From Caballeronia insecticola (lineage in GTDB: Bacteria > Pseudomonadota > Gammaproteobacteria > Burkholderiales > Burkholderiaceae), in NCBI RefSeq assembly GCF_000402035.1, contig NC_021289.1:1211200-1275199 (forward strand): 64,000 nt of DNA, in the 5' to 3' direction. Each line of letters begins with the position of its first letter. Within the stretch, counting starts at the first letter, position 1. The position numbers and the translations under genes were made by a program. The notes under the pieces were generated by a model. It had not been told where the DNA came from, did not search any database, and worked only from the letters and a program-made list of their open reading frames with translations. This document shows positions 45,351-55,916 of this stretch, piece by piece.

Positions 45351-46697
45351 TTATCCGTGACGCAGGCAGAACGCCGACGGCGGCGGTGAACCCGCGCGCG
45401 CGGTCTGTGCGCTCGCGGTAAGACGCGCGACGAATTCCACGAAACTCGCCACGCTCGCGGTGCGCAGCGGCGCATATTCGACGCCGTGCCGCTCGCAGAC
45501 GCGCTTCAGCGTGTTCATCGAATCGTGATCGATGCAATCGACGGGGAACAGCACGACATCCGCGTTCGGCAACGCCGCGGCCAGCAGGCCCTTGCGATCC
45601 TCGACGCCGCCGTCGTGCACGATCAGCTCGCCGCCCGCCGCTTCCGCCAGCGACTTCAGCACCGCATTCGAATTCGGCCGCCCGCCGACATACACGATCC
45701 GCTTGCCGCTCAGCCATGCCACGGCGCGGCGGCGCGCATCGGGCTGCGTGTTGGACTGAGCGTTGAACTGAGCGTTGTACTGAGCGGCGGCATCGAGCGT
45801 CGCGCGTTCCAGCGCCGCGCATTCCGCCTGCACGATCTTCAACAGCGCCTGCGCGTCGCCGAGTTGATTGCGCAGCGCGCGCGTCCGTTCTCCGTCTTGC
45901 TGCGCGCGCTGCTCGGCGGCTTCTCGACGGCTCGTGTGCAGCGCGAGACGACGCTCGCCGTCGTCGATCTTGTCGCGCAGACGCTCGACTTCGGCCGCAA
46001 GCTGCGCAGTCGATAAATCCGGCTTGCGCTCCGCGAGCGCGGCAAGCTGAAGCGCGTGCTCGTTTGCTTGCCTCAGGGAAGCATCGCGCTCGGCGCTCAG
46101 TTCGAGCAGGCGCGCTTGTTGCCGTTCGAGCTTGTCCCGGAGTGCCTGATTGTCCGCTTCGAGCGCGACGAGCCGGCGAATGTCCGCGCGATTCGCCGCG
46201 CCGACCAGATGCGACAGCATATGCAGTTCGCCGAACGCCGACTGACGCACTTCGATGCTCGCGTGCGGATGCGACATCACGGCCCAGTAAGCAGGCGGGA
46301 TATCGCCGGATTTGAGCGCGTCGTTCCATAGATCGAGCAGCGCTTCGCTATCGCGCGCGGCCTCGAAACGGCGGATCGCGCCCGAGTAACGCTCGTCGAG
46401 CGCCTTGTTGAGCGCCTTCGCGCCCGCGCCGCCCGCGATCGCCAGTTCGACCGCCGCGTGGTGAATCTCCAGATCGCTCGCGTGATAGCGGTCGAGATCG
46501 GTGAACTTCGGCACGAGCTTGCGCAACTCGCCCGTGCTCAGACATGTGCCGATGATCGAGCAATGCAGATGCGAATCGAGTTCGGCCAGGCGCGCTCGAC
46601 GTCGCGACGTGCGCAAGTCGGCCTCGGTCGGCTGGCAGCAGGCGTCGCGATGCCCGAGAGCATTCGTGCGCGCAAGTTGAAACGGCGGGGTCTGCAT
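45351..46697 (-). CDS. DUF2325 domain protein with coiled coil
   Basis: A 448-residue cytoplasmic protein. An N-terminal helical region with Cys/His residues (LHCSIIGTCLS, YHASDLEIHHAAVELA) is followed by a long coiled coil (about residues 175-330: ALEADNQALRDKLERQQARL) and a C-terminal DUF2325 domain (RIVYVGGRPNSNAVLKSLAE, VDCIDHDSMNTLKRVCER). The function is unknown. GAGGTG precedes the ATG at 46697. The linker before DUF2325 contains a 12-bp tandem repeat. Confidence 0.83.
   Translation of the reverse strand: MQTPPFQLARTNALGHRDACCQPTEADLRTSRRRARLAELDSHLHCSIIGTCLSTGELRKLVPKFTDLDRYHASDLEIHHAAVELAIAGGAGAKALNKALDERYSGAIRRFEAARDSEALLDLWNDALKSGDIPPAYWAVMSHPHASIEVRQSAFGELHMLSHLVGAANRADIRRLVALEADNQALRDKLERQQARLLELSAERDASLRQANEHALQLAALAERKPDLSTAQLAAEVERLRDKIDDGERRLALHTSRREAAEQRAQQDGERTRALRNQLGDAQALLKIVQAECAALERATLDAAAQYNAQFNAQSNTQPDARRRAVAWLSGKRIVYVGGRPNSNAVLKSLAEAAGGELIVHDGGVEDRKGLLAAALPNADVVLFPVDCIDHDSMNTLKRVCERHGVEYAPLRTASVASFVEFVARLTASAQTARAGSPPPSAFCLRHG
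45751..45786. repeat. 12-bp tandem repeat inside the DUF2325 gene
   Basis: Three copies of a TTGnACTGAGCG unit lie head to tail in frame; on the coding strand they give repeats around N-A-Q/N-T-Q. Copy number could vary without breaking the frame. Confidence 0.75.
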
Positions 46698-46986
46698 GAT
46701 CACCTCGTGCTCGATCGGCTGGGCCGGAAGGCGCGCGGGTTGCGTTCTCGCGCCGGGGTCTGGTCGTTCGATTTCCGTCTCGCAATATACCACCGAATAT
46801 AACGATGACGGCAACACGCGCCGATGCGTGAGCCGGCTCCCGCGCGCGCGCCACGGACAGAGCGTATCCTACGACTTCGGCGCGGCGGACCGGCCGCTTG
46901 AGCCTCGCCCCGACGCCCGCTTTCGATATGACGTTTCCGTTCGCCGGACACTCCCATCGCTAAAAACGCTCACAAGGAGAATCTGA

Positions 46987-48792
46987 ATGGCCAGGGTTGA
47001 AGTCAAGGTTCCGCAGCTTTCCGAGTCCGTCACCGAAGCGACGATGTTGCCGTGGAAGAAGAAAGCGGGCGACGCGGTGGCGCAAGACGAAATCCTCGTC
47101 GAACTGGAAACGGACAAGGTCGTGCTCGAAGTGCCCGCGCCCGGCGCCGGCACGCTGGCGGAAGTGGTGAAGAAGGAAGGCGATATCGTCCATGCGGGCG
47201 AAGTGATCGCGATCATCGACACCGAGGCGAAGGCAGCCGCTCAGGCGCCCGCGCCTGCTGCTGCGACTGCTGCGCCTGCTGCTGAAAAGCCCGCCGCCCA
47301 GCCCGCAACGGCACCCGCCGCCGCTTCAACTCCCGCTCCCGCTCCCGCCACCGCGTCAGCCGAAAAAGCCGACTTCGATGTGATCGTGATCGGCTCCGGC
47401 CCCGGCGGCTATATCGCCGCGATCCGTGCCGCGCAACTCGGCAGGAAGGTCGCGTGCGTCGAGGAATGGATCAACCCGGCCGGCAAGCCGAAACTCGGCG
47501 GCACGTGTCTGAATGTCGGCTGTATTCCGTCGAAGGCGCTGCTCGCGTCGTCGGAGAAATTCGAAAGCGCCAAGCTGCATTTTGTCGATCACGGCATCGG
47601 CATGGACAATCTTTCGGTCGATATCGGCAAGATGGTCGGGCGCAAGGAAGCGATCGTCGAGAAGATCACGGGCGGCGTCGAATTTCTGTTTCGCAAGAAC
47701 AAGATCACCTGGCTCAAGGGTCACGGCAAGCTCACGGGCAAGGCCGGCGGCAATTTCAAGATCGACGTGAGCGGCGACGGCAAGACCGAAAGCCACACCG
47801 CGCAACACGTGATCATCGCGACGGGCTCGAAAGCGCGGCATCTGCCGAACGTGCCGGTCGACAACAGAATCGTCTCCGACAACGAAGGCGCGCTCGCTTT
47901 CGATGCCGTACCGAAGAAGCTCGCCGTGATCGGCGCCGGCGTGATCGGGCTGGAGTTGGGTTCGGTGTGGCGCAGGCTCGGCGCGGAAGTGACGATCCTC
48001 GAAGCGCTGCCCGAATTCCTCGGCACGACCGACGCCGCGCTGCAAAAGGAAGCCGCGAAGCTCTTCAAGAAACAGGGTTTGACGATCCATCTCGGCGTGA
48101 AAATCGACGGCGTGAAGACCACGGATTCGAGCGTTTCGATTTCCTATAAGGACAAGGACGGCAACGCGCAGACGCTGGACGCGGACCGCCTGATCGTGTC
48201 GATCGGCCGCGTGCCGAACACGGACGATCTCGGGCTCGATTCCATCGGCCTGGCAGCGGACGAGCGCGGCTTCATTCCCGTCGACGGTCATTGCGCGACA
48301 AAAGTCCCGAACGTCTATGCGATCGGCGATGTCGTGCGCGGCCCGATGCTCGCGCACAAGGCGGAGGACGAAGGCGTGCTGGTGGCGGAAATCATCGACG
48401 GGCAGAAGCCGCACATCGACTACAACTGCATTCCGTGGGTGATCTACACGCACCCGGAAATCGCGTGGGTCGGGCAGACGGAGCAGGCACTGAAGGCCGA
48501 AGGCCGCGAGATCAAGGCCGGCCAGTTTCCGATGCTCGCGAACGGCCGCGCGATGGGCATGGGCGAGACGGACGGCTTCATCAAGGTAATCGCCGACGCG
48601 AAAACCGACGAGATTCTCGGCGTGCACATCATCTCGGCGAACGCGTCGGATCTGATCGCGGAAGCCGTGGTCGCGATGGAGTTCAAGGCGGCGTCGGAGG
48701 ATATCGGGCGGATTTGCCATCCGCATCCGTCGCTTTCGGAAGTGATGCGGGAGGCGGCGCTTGCCGTGGACAAGCGCGCGTTGAATATTTAA
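46987..48792 (+). CDS. lpdA: Dihydrolipoyl dehydrogenase with N-terminal OdhB-type lipoyl domain
   Basis: A 601-residue fusion. Residues 1-80 are a lipoyl domain with the lipoylation site [10 protein letters not shown]; its sequence ([17 protein letters not shown]) is of the 2-oxoglutarate dehydrogenase E2 (OdhB/SucB) kind. An Ala/Pro linker (about 82-125) leads into a complete E3: FAD motif VIGSGPGGY, redox cysteines [12 protein letters not shown] motif [13 protein letters not shown] and C-terminal HPHPSLSE. E3 reoxidises dihydrolipoamide. No E1 or E2 genes are adjacent. The stop overlaps the kinase gene stop on the other strand. Confidence 0.9.
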   Translation: MARVEVKVPQLSESVTEATMLPWKKKAGDAVAQDEILVELETDKVVLEVPAPGAGTLAEVVKKEGDIVHAGEVIAIIDTEAKAAAQAPAPAAATAAPAAEKPAAQPATAPAAASTPAPAPATASAEKADFDVIVIGSGPGGYIAAIRAAQLGRKVACVEEWINPAGKPKLGGTCLNVGCIPSKALLASSEKFESAKLHFVDHGIGMDNLSVDIGKMVGRKEAIVEKITGGVEFLFRKNKITWLKGHGKLTGKAGGNFKIDVSGDGKTESHTAQHVIIATGSKARHLPNVPVDNRIVSDNEGALAFDAVPKKLAVIGAGVIGLELGSVWRRLGAEVTILEALPEFLGTTDAALQKEAAKLFKKQGLTIHLGVKIDGVKTTDSSVSISYKDKDGNAQTLDADRLIVSIGRVPNTDDLGLDSIGLAADERGFIPVDGHCATKVPNVYAIGDVVRGPMLAHKAEDEGVLVAEIIDGQKPHIDYNCIPWVIYTHPEIAWVGQTEQALKAEGREIKAGQFPMLANGRAMGMGETDGFIKVIADAKTDEILGVHIISANASDLIAEAVVAMEFKAASEDIGRICHPHPSLSEVMREAALAVDKRALNI

Positions 48793-51700
48793 ACCCGCCT
48801 CGGCATCCACACCCGCAATAGCGAGTAAAGCCGGTCGATGTCGATCGGCTTCGCCAGATAATCGCTCGCGCCCGCCGCGAGACATTGTTCCTGATCGTCC
48901 TTCATCGCCTTCGCCGTGATCGCGATGACCGGCAGCTTGCGAAAGCGCGCGTCCTCGCGGATGCGCCGCGTCGCTTCGAGTCCGTCCATGCCGGGCATCA
49001 TCACGTCCATCAGCACGATGTCGATGTCCGGATTCTTGTCGAGCGTTTCGATCGCCTCGAAGCCGTTGCGGCCGATCTCCACCTTCAGCCCCTGATGCTC
49101 CAGCGCACTCGATAGCGAGAAGATGTTGCGGATGTCGTCATCGACAAGCAGCACGCGGCGGCCGTCGAGCACGCGGTCGCGGGCGCGCGAAACGTGCAGC
49201 ATCGCCTGACGGTCGGCGGACAAATCGGTCTCGACCTTGTGCAGAAACAGCGTCACTTCATCGAGCAGACGCTCCGGCGAGCGCGCGCCCTTGATGATGA
49301 TCGACTGCGAGTAACGCATCAGTTCCGCTTCCTCTTCATGCGTGAGCGTGCGGCCCGTGTAGACGATCACCGGCGGAAACGAATAGGTGTCGATGCCGGC
49401 CATCCGGCGCAACAGGTCGCCGCCCTGCATGTCGGGCAGCTTCAGGTCGATGATCATGCAATCGAAGATCGTCGTCTTCAGCAATTCGAGCGCGTCGCGG
49501 CCAAACTCGACCGGCGTGATCTCCACGTCCGTGTCGCTGATCAGCTCGACGATGCTCTGACGCTGGCGCGCGTCGTCTTCCACCAGCAGCACGCGCTTGA
49601 TCTTCTGGCTGCTCTTTTCTTCGAGACGCTGGAAGATCGACATCAGTTGCTCGCGCGTGGTCGGCTTGACCGCGTAGCCGATCGCGCCCAGATGCAGTGC
49701 TGCGTCGCTGCGGTCCGACGCCGACACGACATGCACTGGAATGTGCCGCGTCTTCGGGTTCGCCTTCAGTTCCTGCAGCAGCACGAGCCCTGAGCGGTCC
49801 GGCAGGCCGATATCGAGCAGGATCGCGTTCGGCGCGCGTTCTTGCGCGAGCTTTTGCGCCTCGCTCGCCGTGCCGCTCACGATGCAGCGATAGTTCAGCT
49901 CGTGCGCCTGATCGAGCAGCACTTGCGCGAAGGCCGGTTCGTCTTCGATCACGAGCACGAGGCGGCGGCCGGTCGTGGTGTCGTCGCGATCGTCGTCGAT
50001 CACGTGGATGACTTCGATCTTTTCCGCCGGCTTTTCATCTACGACGATCGGTGCTGACGCCTCGATGTTCGCCGCAGGCAACGCGGCCAACGACGATTCC
50101 GGATCGTAGACGGCGGGCATCGTCAGCGTGAAGGTACTGCCCGCGCCCTGCGTGCTGCGCAGCGCGATCTCGCCGCCGAGCAGATGCGCGAGGCTGCGCG
50201 AGATCGACAAGCCGAGACCCGTGCCGCCGTAGTGACGGCTCGTGGTGCCGTCGGCTTGCTGGAACGCCTCGAAGATCGCGGCCTGCTGGTCCGGCGCGAT
50301 GCCGATGCCCGTATCGGTCACGACGAACTGCACCGCGCCCTCGCCCGCGCATTTGAGCGTGAGCGTGACCGCACCCGCATCCGTGAACTTGACCGCGTTC
50401 GACAGCAGGTTCTTCAGGATCTGTTCGAGCCGACGGAAATCGGTCGTGAGACTCGGGTATTCGTCGATCTCGTTGCGGATATCGAGGCGGAGCTTTTTCT
50501 GTCGCGCGAGCGGCTCGAACGTGCGCGCGAGCGAATCCATGATCCGCTGCAAGGGCACGTCCTCGATATGCAGATCGAGCTTGCCCGCTTCGACCTTCGA
50601 AAGATCGAGGATGTCGTTGATCAGGTTGAGCAGGTCGTTGCCCGCCGAATAGATGGTCTGCGCGTACTTGACCTGATCGACCGTGAGATTGCCGTGCTTG
50701 TTTTCGGACAGCAGCTTCGCGAGGATCAACGAGCTGTTCAGCGGCGTGCGCAACTCGTGCGACATGTTCGCCAGAAACTCCGACTTGTAGCGGCTCGCGC
50801 GCTGCAACGCATCTGCGCGCTGTTCGAGTTCGCCCTGCGCGCTGTTGAGCGCGGCGTTGCGCTCGTCGAGCACACGCGCCTGTTCGGCGAGCTGGTCGTT
50901 CGTCTGTTCGAGTTCCGACTTCTGATTCGCGAGATAAGCCTGCGCCTGCGAGAGCGCCGTGGTCTGCTGCTCCAGTTCCTCGTTGGTCGTGCGCAGTTCT
51001 TCCTGCTGCATCTGCAACTCTTCGTTCAGTTGCTGCGTCTCGTCGAGCACACGTTGCAGGCGCTCGCGATACTGCGCCGCCTCGACGAAATCGCCGATAT
51101 TGCCCGACACCGCGCTCAAAAACTGCTGATCGCGGTCTGTGAGCGTGTGCATGGCGCCGAGTTCGATCGCGCCGTTCGTCTGGCCTTCGTTTTCGATCGG
51201 CACGATGACGAGACTTGCGGGCGCGCTTGCGCCGAGCGCGGACGTCACCTTCCAATAGTCCGACGGCACGGCGTTCACGCTCGTCAGCTTGCGCGCATGC
51301 ACCGCCTGCCCGACGAGGCTCTTCACGCCCGCGAGCGAATCCGGAACGGTCGCGCCCGCCGGATCGAAGCCGAAGCTCGCGGTGCGCTTCAATGCGCCAT
51401 CGGTGTCGCGCACGTAGAACGCGCCGAGCGAAACCTTCAGGTAATCGGAGAGGAAATCGAGGATGGTCTGGCACAGCTGATCAAGCGATTGCCGGCCGAT
51501 CACGCGCTCGGCGAGTTGCGTCTGCCCTTCGCGCAGCCACGCCTGCTCCTGCAGCGCGCGCGTCTGCCGTTCCTGTTCGTCAATCGCGGCGCCAAATGCG
51601 CCGGACAGGCCCATCAACTCGCGACGGCCGAACACGGCGAGCGTCACCGAAAGCGTGAGACTCAGGACCAGAAACACCACGACGATGATGGTCGTCAGCC

Positions 51701-52244
51701 GCGTCGCCGATTCCACGCGCTCGAGCCGCAGCGTCTGCTCGATGTTGAGGAACGCGGCCAGTTCGCGCTCGGTTTCGGCGCGCTCCGGTCCACCGCGGCC
51801 CGCGCGCACGAGCTCGGCGGCATCATGACCGTTGCGGCGCGCATCCAGCAGATTGTCGGCGACCTTGTCCCATTGCGCCTGCAGCGCACGGATGCGGATC
51901 AGGCGATCCACTTGCGGCGCGTTGTCCTTGACGAGTTCGGCGAGCGTGTCGATATCGGCGGAGAGCTTCGGCTTCGCGGTATCGAAGGGCGCGAGGAAGG
52001 CTTCGTCGCCGGTGATCAGGAAGCCGCGAATCGCGCTTTCCTTCTCGCTGACGAGCCGCCCGATCTCCTGCGCGTTGCCGATTACGCGCTCCGAATGCTC
52101 GACCCAGTTGATTCCCGAAAGCAGATACAGCACGAGCGCGACGAACGCGACCGCCGTGACGACGCCCGTGCCGAGCGGCAGCGCGATGTTGCGAAAGAGA
52201 ATGCGACGAAAGCTGGCCTCGTCGACACCGGACTGCAAGGGCAT
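48789..52244 (-). CDS. Hybrid sensor histidine kinase with three receiver domains
   Basis: An 1151-residue membrane kinase. Two transmembrane helices (about 20-43 and 183-205) enclose a CHASE3-like periplasmic domain. Then come a GAF domain (about 245-390), a long coiled coil (395-485), HisKA with His496 in SHELRTP, and an ATPase domain ([27 protein letters not shown]). Three receivers follow, with phospho-acceptors near Asp811, Asp933 and Asp1080. No HAMP domain and no HPt domain are present, so phosphate must leave through a separate HPt or act on the receivers. CGGAGC precedes the ATG. Confidence 0.92.
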   Translation of the reverse strand: MPLQSGVDEASFRRILFRNIALPLGTGVVTAVAFVALVLYLLSGINWVEHSERVIGNAQEIGRLVSEKESAIRGFLITGDEAFLAPFDTAKPKLSADIDTLAELVKDNAPQVDRLIRIRALQAQWDKVADNLLDARRNGHDAAELVRAGRGGPERAETERELAAFLNIEQTLRLERVESATRLTTIIVVVFLVLSLTLSVTLAVFGRRELMGLSGAFGAAIDEQERQTRALQEQAWLREGQTQLAERVIGRQSLDQLCQTILDFLSDYLKVSLGAFYVRDTDGALKRTASFGFDPAGATVPDSLAGVKSLVGQAVHARKLTSVNAVPSDYWKVTSALGASAPASLVIVPIENEGQTNGAIELGAMHTLTDRDQQFLSAVSGNIGDFVEAAQYRERLQRVLDETQQLNEELQMQQEELRTTNEELEQQTTALSQAQAYLANQKSELEQTNDQLAEQARVLDERNAALNSAQGELEQRADALQRASRYKSEFLANMSHELRTPLNSSLILAKLLSENKHGNLTVDQVKYAQTIYSAGNDLLNLINDILDLSKVEAGKLDLHIEDVPLQRIMDSLARTFEPLARQKKLRLDIRNEIDEYPSLTTDFRRLEQILKNLLSNAVKFTDAGAVTLTLKCAGEGAVQFVVTDTGIGIAPDQQAAIFEAFQQADGTTSRHYGGTGLGLSISRSLAHLLGGEIALRSTQGAGSTFTLTMPAVYDPESSLAALPAANIEASAPIVVDEKPAEKIEVIHVIDDDRDDTTTGRRLVLVIEDEPAFAQVLLDQAHELNYRCIVSGTASEAQKLAQERAPNAILLDIGLPDRSGLVLLQELKANPKTRHIPVHVVSASDRSDAALHLGAIGYAVKPTTREQLMSIFQRLEEKSSQKIKRVLLVEDDARQRQSIVELISDTDVEITPVEFGRDALELLKTTIFDCMIIDLKLPDMQGGDLLRRMAGIDTYSFPPVIVYTGRTLTHEEEAELMRYSQSIIIKGARSPERLLDEVTLFLHKVETDLSADRQAMLHVSRARDRVLDGRRVLLVDDDIRNIFSLSSALEHQGLKVEIGRNGFEAIETLDKNPDIDIVLMDVMMPGMDGLEATRRIREDARFRKLPVIAITAKAMKDDQEQCLAAGASDYLAKPIDIDRLYSLLRVWMPRRV

Positions 52245-52618
52245 AGACAGCTCCGAATAAGCGTGAGAAGTGCGCGCCGGGCCGGGTCTCGATTGAGCCC
52301 GCGCAAAGGCGCAGTCCCGCTGGTTTGTGATTATTTTTTGCGATGCAGCCGGTGCGCATCATAACCGCTTTGCCCACGCACGGCGGACGTCGGATGTGCT
52401 CGCGAAGGGTAGCACTGTATCGCTTTACGGCACGGACGTTCAGATACTTTCGCTCCGCTGAACGAATGCGCGCTGCGCCTTACAATGGACGCGCGGCACG
52501 CATGCCGCGCCGGCCACGAGGAATGCGTCATCGGCCGGGAAGTGATTGCTGGTTGCTTGTAACCGACCTCGGCGGCCGGTCTCGGCCGCACGACATTCAA
52601 CTGATCTGTGGAGAGGAT
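52245..52618. other. Divergent promoter region, no gene
   Basis: The 374 bp between the kinase and the small exported protein hold no convincing gene. Promoters for both directions must be here; no operator pattern stands out. Confidence 0.5.
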
Positions 52619-52939
52619 ATGAAAGCAACGCTTGGCAAGAGACTCGCAGTTTCCTTGATGGTGACGGCATTCGGCGCGTCTGTTGCGCCATTGGCGAATG
52701 CACAGGACAGCGCGGGCGCAACCGCCAACGGCACGACACAAGCCGCACCCACGAGCAAGGCCGAAAAGAAGGCGGCGCAGAAGGCCGAGCGCAAGCAGGC
52801 GCGCGCGAAGAAGAACGCCGAACTCAAGAAGCTCGAGGCAGCGGGCTACGATCCGGCAAAGCGTGACGACGCCACTTATCCGCAGGACATCCAGAACGCG
52901 CAGAAGAAAGCCGGCATCGGGCAAGGCGCGAGCAAGTAG
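52619..52939 (+). CDS. Small exported DUF4148-like protein
   Basis: A 106-residue protein with a signal peptide ending at LANA-QDS. The mature part is a Lys/Ala/Glu-rich helix (KAEKKAAQKAERKQARAKKN) and the ending LEAAGYDPAKRDDATYPQDI, which matches the DUF4148 pattern common in Burkholderia. Function unknown; it is probably periplasmic. GAGAGGA precedes the ATG. Confidence 0.72.
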   Translation: MKATLGKRLAVSLMVTAFGASVAPLANAQDSAGATANGTTQAAPTSKAEKKAAQKAERKQARAKKNAELKKLEAAGYDPAKRDDATYPQDIQNAQKKAGIGQGASK

Positions 52940-53005
52940 GCTTTTTGCGTGACGCCGCTTCGGTTGCTTCGGTTGCTTTGGTCGATCGAAGCGGCGATGC
53001 CGTCT

Positions 53006-53338
53006 TTATCCGCGCGCGGTCGCGCGCTCCGGCACGCACGTGAACGAAACGGTGGACGTCTGCTCTTCCAGCGAGCGCACGCCGCTCGTCGCTTCCGACC
53101 TGACCGCGGCACGCTGCGAGCGCTGCTTGCAATAGTCGTTGGCGGCGTCCATCGCGGCATTGCGCGCGGTGACCCACGACATGCGTGTGCCGGTCGCCTT
53201 GCCGGTTACGGTGAAGGTGTCCGGCTGTGCGCCGACGGTGACATCGCTCGTCGTGCCGCATGCGGCGAGCAGGAACGACAACGCAATCGCGCCAAGCGCG
53301 CGTCGCGTCGAAAGTATTGATCTGAGGGAATCGAACAT
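53006..53338 (-). CDS. Putative small lipoprotein
   Basis: A 110-residue protein with a lipoprotein signal (ALSFLLAACG). The mature domain (PDTFTVTGKATGTRMSWVTA, then NAAMDAANDYCKQR) has two cysteines that could pair. No family with known function is recognised. The start at 53338 gives a proper signal peptide; longer readings do not. Confidence 0.68.
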   Translation of the reverse strand: MFDSLRSILSTRRALGAIALSFLLAACGTTSDVTVGAQPDTFTVTGKATGTRMSWVTARNAAMDAANDYCKQRSQRAAVRSEATSGVRSLEEQTSTVSFTCVPERATARG

Positions 53339-53527
53339 ACGCTTCTGAACCGTGAATTTCGAGATACGGCCCGAATAGTACAAGCGCCTGAGAAATTTTT
53401 CACGGACGGCAGGGAAGGCGCCGTGCCATCGGGTTCCGGAAAGCGGTCGCGCAGCGTTGGCCGCGCGCCTTTTCACGATTGACCGCTCAGGCTTTCGACT
53501 GTTCCCGCGTTTGCGTTTGCGTTTGCA

Positions 53528-53746
53528 TCACGACTGGGCGATGCGTTCCAGCAGACGCTGCAGGCGCGAATGCTGGCAAGGCGCGAGGCCGGGCGTGGCG
53601 AGCGCCTGCACGACGCGGCCGCGCCAATACGTCTTCGAAAAGAGCGAATTCGCGCCTTCGAGGCTCAGCACCTGTTCGAGATGCTCGATGGCCGAGTCGA
53701 GGTGGCCGATGCTGTATTGAGGTGCTGCTGCGTGATAGTGGATCAT
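53528..53746 (-). CDS. Small hypothetical protein downstream of phaB
   Basis: A 72-residue protein with a helical, TPR-like look (YSIGHLDSAIEHLEQVLSLEG, VVQALATPGLAPCQHSRLQRLLERIA). Coding-like sequence continues upstream of the ATG (IRPIRFPAYRA), so the true start may be a non-standard codon near 53776. It lies just after the terminator of phaB on the same strand. Confidence 0.5.
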   Translation of the reverse strand: MIHYHAAAPQYSIGHLDSAIEHLEQVLSLEGANSLFSKTYWRGRVVQALATPGLAPCQHSRLQRLLERIAQS

Positions 53747-53783
53747 CGCGCGATACGCCGGGAAGCGGATGGGTCGAATGAGA

Positions 53784-53808
53784 AAACAGCGCGCGCCGGG
53801 CGCGCGCC
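53784..53808 (-). terminator. Intrinsic terminator after phaB
   Basis: On the minus strand an 8-bp GC stem (GCGCGCGC twice around CCG) is followed by TGTTTTCT. It lies within 12-36 bp of the phaB stop. Confidence 0.65.
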
Positions 53809-53819
53809 GTTCGACGGCA

Positions 53820-54563
53820 TCAGCTCATGTGCTGGCCGCCGTTGATGGCGATGTTCGAGCCGGTCACGAAGCCCGCGTCTTCCGAACACAGGAACGCGAC
53901 GAGCGCCGCGACTTCTTCAGGCCTGCCGAGACGGCCGGCCGGAATCTGCGGAATGATCTTCGTGTCGAGAATTTCCTGCGGAATCGCGGTCACCATCTTG
54001 GTCGCGAGATAGCCCGGCGAGATCGTGTTGACGGTCACGCCCTTCTTCGCCACTTCGAGCGCGAGCGACTTCGTGAAGCCGTGCATGCCCGCCTTCGCGG
54101 CGGCATAGTTCGTCTGACCGATCTGCCCTTTCGAACCGTTCACCGACGAAATATTGATGATGCGGCCCCAGCCGCGCGACACCATTTCTTCGCACACCGG
54201 CTTCGTCATGTTGAAGACCGAATCGAGATTGGTGCGCAGCACGTCGTCCCAATTGACCTTGGTCATCTTCTTGAAGGTCGTGTCTTTCGTGATGCCCGCA
54301 TTGTTCACGAGGATGTCGATCGGGCCGACTTCGGCCTGGATCTTCGCCACGCAGTGCTGCGCGGAATCGTAATCGGCGACATCAACCGGGTACGCGCGAA
54401 AGTTGCGGCCCTGGCGGTCCATGCTCGCGAGCCACTCGCTCACCGTTGCGTTGCCCGGGGAATGCGTCACGACAACCGCAAATCCTGCGTCGTGAAGCTT
54501 GATGCTGATGGCTTCGCCTAGGCCGCCCATGCCGCCCGTCACCACTGCGATTCGCTTAGTCAT
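53820..54563 (-). CDS. phaB: Acetoacetyl-CoA reductase PhaB
   Basis: A 247-residue NADPH-dependent SDR that reduces acetoacetyl-CoA to (R)-3-hydroxybutyryl-CoA for PHB synthesis. TGGMGGLGEAI (cofactor site), NNAGITKDTTFKKM, the catalytic ISSVNGSKGQIGQTNYAAAK and VNTISPGYLATKMV are all diagnostic of PhaB. It lies 171 bp downstream of phaA. The expected regulator phaR does not follow it. Confidence 0.95.
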   Translation of the reverse strand: MTKRIAVVTGGMGGLGEAISIKLHDAGFAVVVTHSPGNATVSEWLASMDRQGRNFRAYPVDVADYDSAQHCVAKIQAEVGPIDILVNNAGITKDTTFKKMTKVNWDDVLRTNLDSVFNMTKPVCEEMVSRGWGRIINISSVNGSKGQIGQTNYAAAKAGMHGFTKSLALEVAKKGVTVNTISPGYLATKMVTAIPQEILDTKIIPQIPAGRLGRPEEVAALVAFLCSEDAGFVTGSNIAINGGQHMS

Positions 54564-54734
54564 ACTGATGCTCCTCGAAAACTGTTCTCTCAGGTTGATG
54601 AAACTCGGAATGACACCGGCGCCGTTCCGTTACCTCGATGCGCGACGCTTGTAGTTGTCGATCGTTGCGTCGGTCCGCATCCGCGCGGCGCCGGTGTTTT
54701 TTGCTCGTTGCAGCTACTACGTGACTTCTGAACG

Positions 54735-55916
54735 TTACGGGCGCTCCAGCGCCAGCGCCACGCCCATGCCGCCGCCGATACACAGCGACGCCAGACCCTT
54801 TTTCGCATCGCGCTTCTGCATTTCGTGCAGCAGCGTGACGAGAATCCGGCAGCCCGATGCGCCGATCGGATGACCGATCGCAATCGCCCCGCCGTTCACG
54901 TTGATCTTCGACTGATCCCAGCCCATTTGCTTGTGCACCGCCAGCGCCTGCGCGGCGAATGCCTCGTTGATCTCCATCAGATCGAGATCGTTCACGCTCC
55001 AGCCCGCGCGCTCCAGACAGCGCTTCGATGCCGGCACCGGACCCATGCCCATGATCTTCGGATCGACGCCTGCGTTCGCGTACGCCTTGATGCGCGCGAG
55101 CGGCGTGAGACCCAGCGCCTCGGCCTTCTTCGCCGACATGACGACCACGGCGGCTGCGCCATCGTTGATGCCCGAAGCGTTCGCCGCCGTCACCGTGCCT
55201 TCCTTCGAGAACGCCGGTTTCAACGATGAAAGCGCTTCGGCCGTTACGCCGTGGCGCACGAATTCATCGGTGGCGAATTGCAGCGGCTCGCCTTTGCGTT
55301 GCGGGATCGAGACCGGCACGATTTCGTCGTTGAAGCGGCCTTCTTTTTGCGCGCGCTCGGCCTTGTTCTGCGACAGCGCCGCGAACGCGTCCTGCTGCTC
55401 GCGCGTGATGCCGAATTCCCTCGCGACGTTTTCCGCCGTCGTGCCCATGTGGTAGTTGTTATAGACGTCCCACAGACCGTCGACGATCATCGAGTCGATC
55501 AGCTTGGCGTCGCCCATGCGAAAGCCGTCGCGCGAACCCGGCAGTACGTGCGGCGCCGCGCTCATGTTTTCCTGACCGCCTGCGATCACGATCTCCGCAT
55601 CGCCCGCGATGATCGCGTTGGCCGCCAGCATCACCGCCTTCAGGCCCGAGCCGCAGACCTTGTTGATCGTCATGCCGGGCACCATGTCGGGCAGCCCTGC
55701 CTTGATCAGCGACTGGCGCGCCGGGTTCTGGCCCGAACCTGCCGCGAGCACCTGGCCCAGGATCACTTCGCTCACCTGATCCGGCTTTACGCCTGCGCGC
55801 TCCAGCACGGCGCGGATCACCGTCGCGCCCAGTTCCGGCGCCGCGATTTTCGCGAGCGAGCCGCCGAATTTGCCTACCGCCGTGCGCGCGGCCGATACGA
55901 TCACTACGTCAGTCAT
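54735..55916 (-). CDS. phaA: Acetyl-CoA acetyltransferase PhaA
   Basis: A 393-residue biosynthetic thiolase that condenses two acetyl-CoA. The acyl-enzyme cysteine is Cys88 ([11 protein letters not shown]); the other active-site pieces are [17 protein letters not shown] and CIGGGMG. AAGGA precedes the ATG. No PHB synthase (phaC) lies upstream; instead there is a 900-bp gap. Confidence 0.95.
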   Translation of the reverse strand: MTDVVIVSAARTAVGKFGGSLAKIAAPELGATVIRAVLERAGVKPDQVSEVILGQVLAAGSGQNPARQSLIKAGLPDMVPGMTINKVCGSGLKAVMLAANAIIAGDAEIVIAGGQENMSAAPHVLPGSRDGFRMGDAKLIDSMIVDGLWDVYNNYHMGTTAENVAREFGITREQQDAFAALSQNKAERAQKEGRFNDEIVPVSIPQRKGEPLQFATDEFVRHGVTAEALSSLKPAFSKEGTVTAANASGINDGAAAVVVMSAKKAEALGLTPLARIKAYANAGVDPKIMGMGPVPASKRCLERAGWSVNDLDLMEINEAFAAQALAVHKQMGWDQSKINVNGGAIAIGHPIGASGCRILVTLLHEMQKRDAKKGLASLCIGGGMGVALALERP

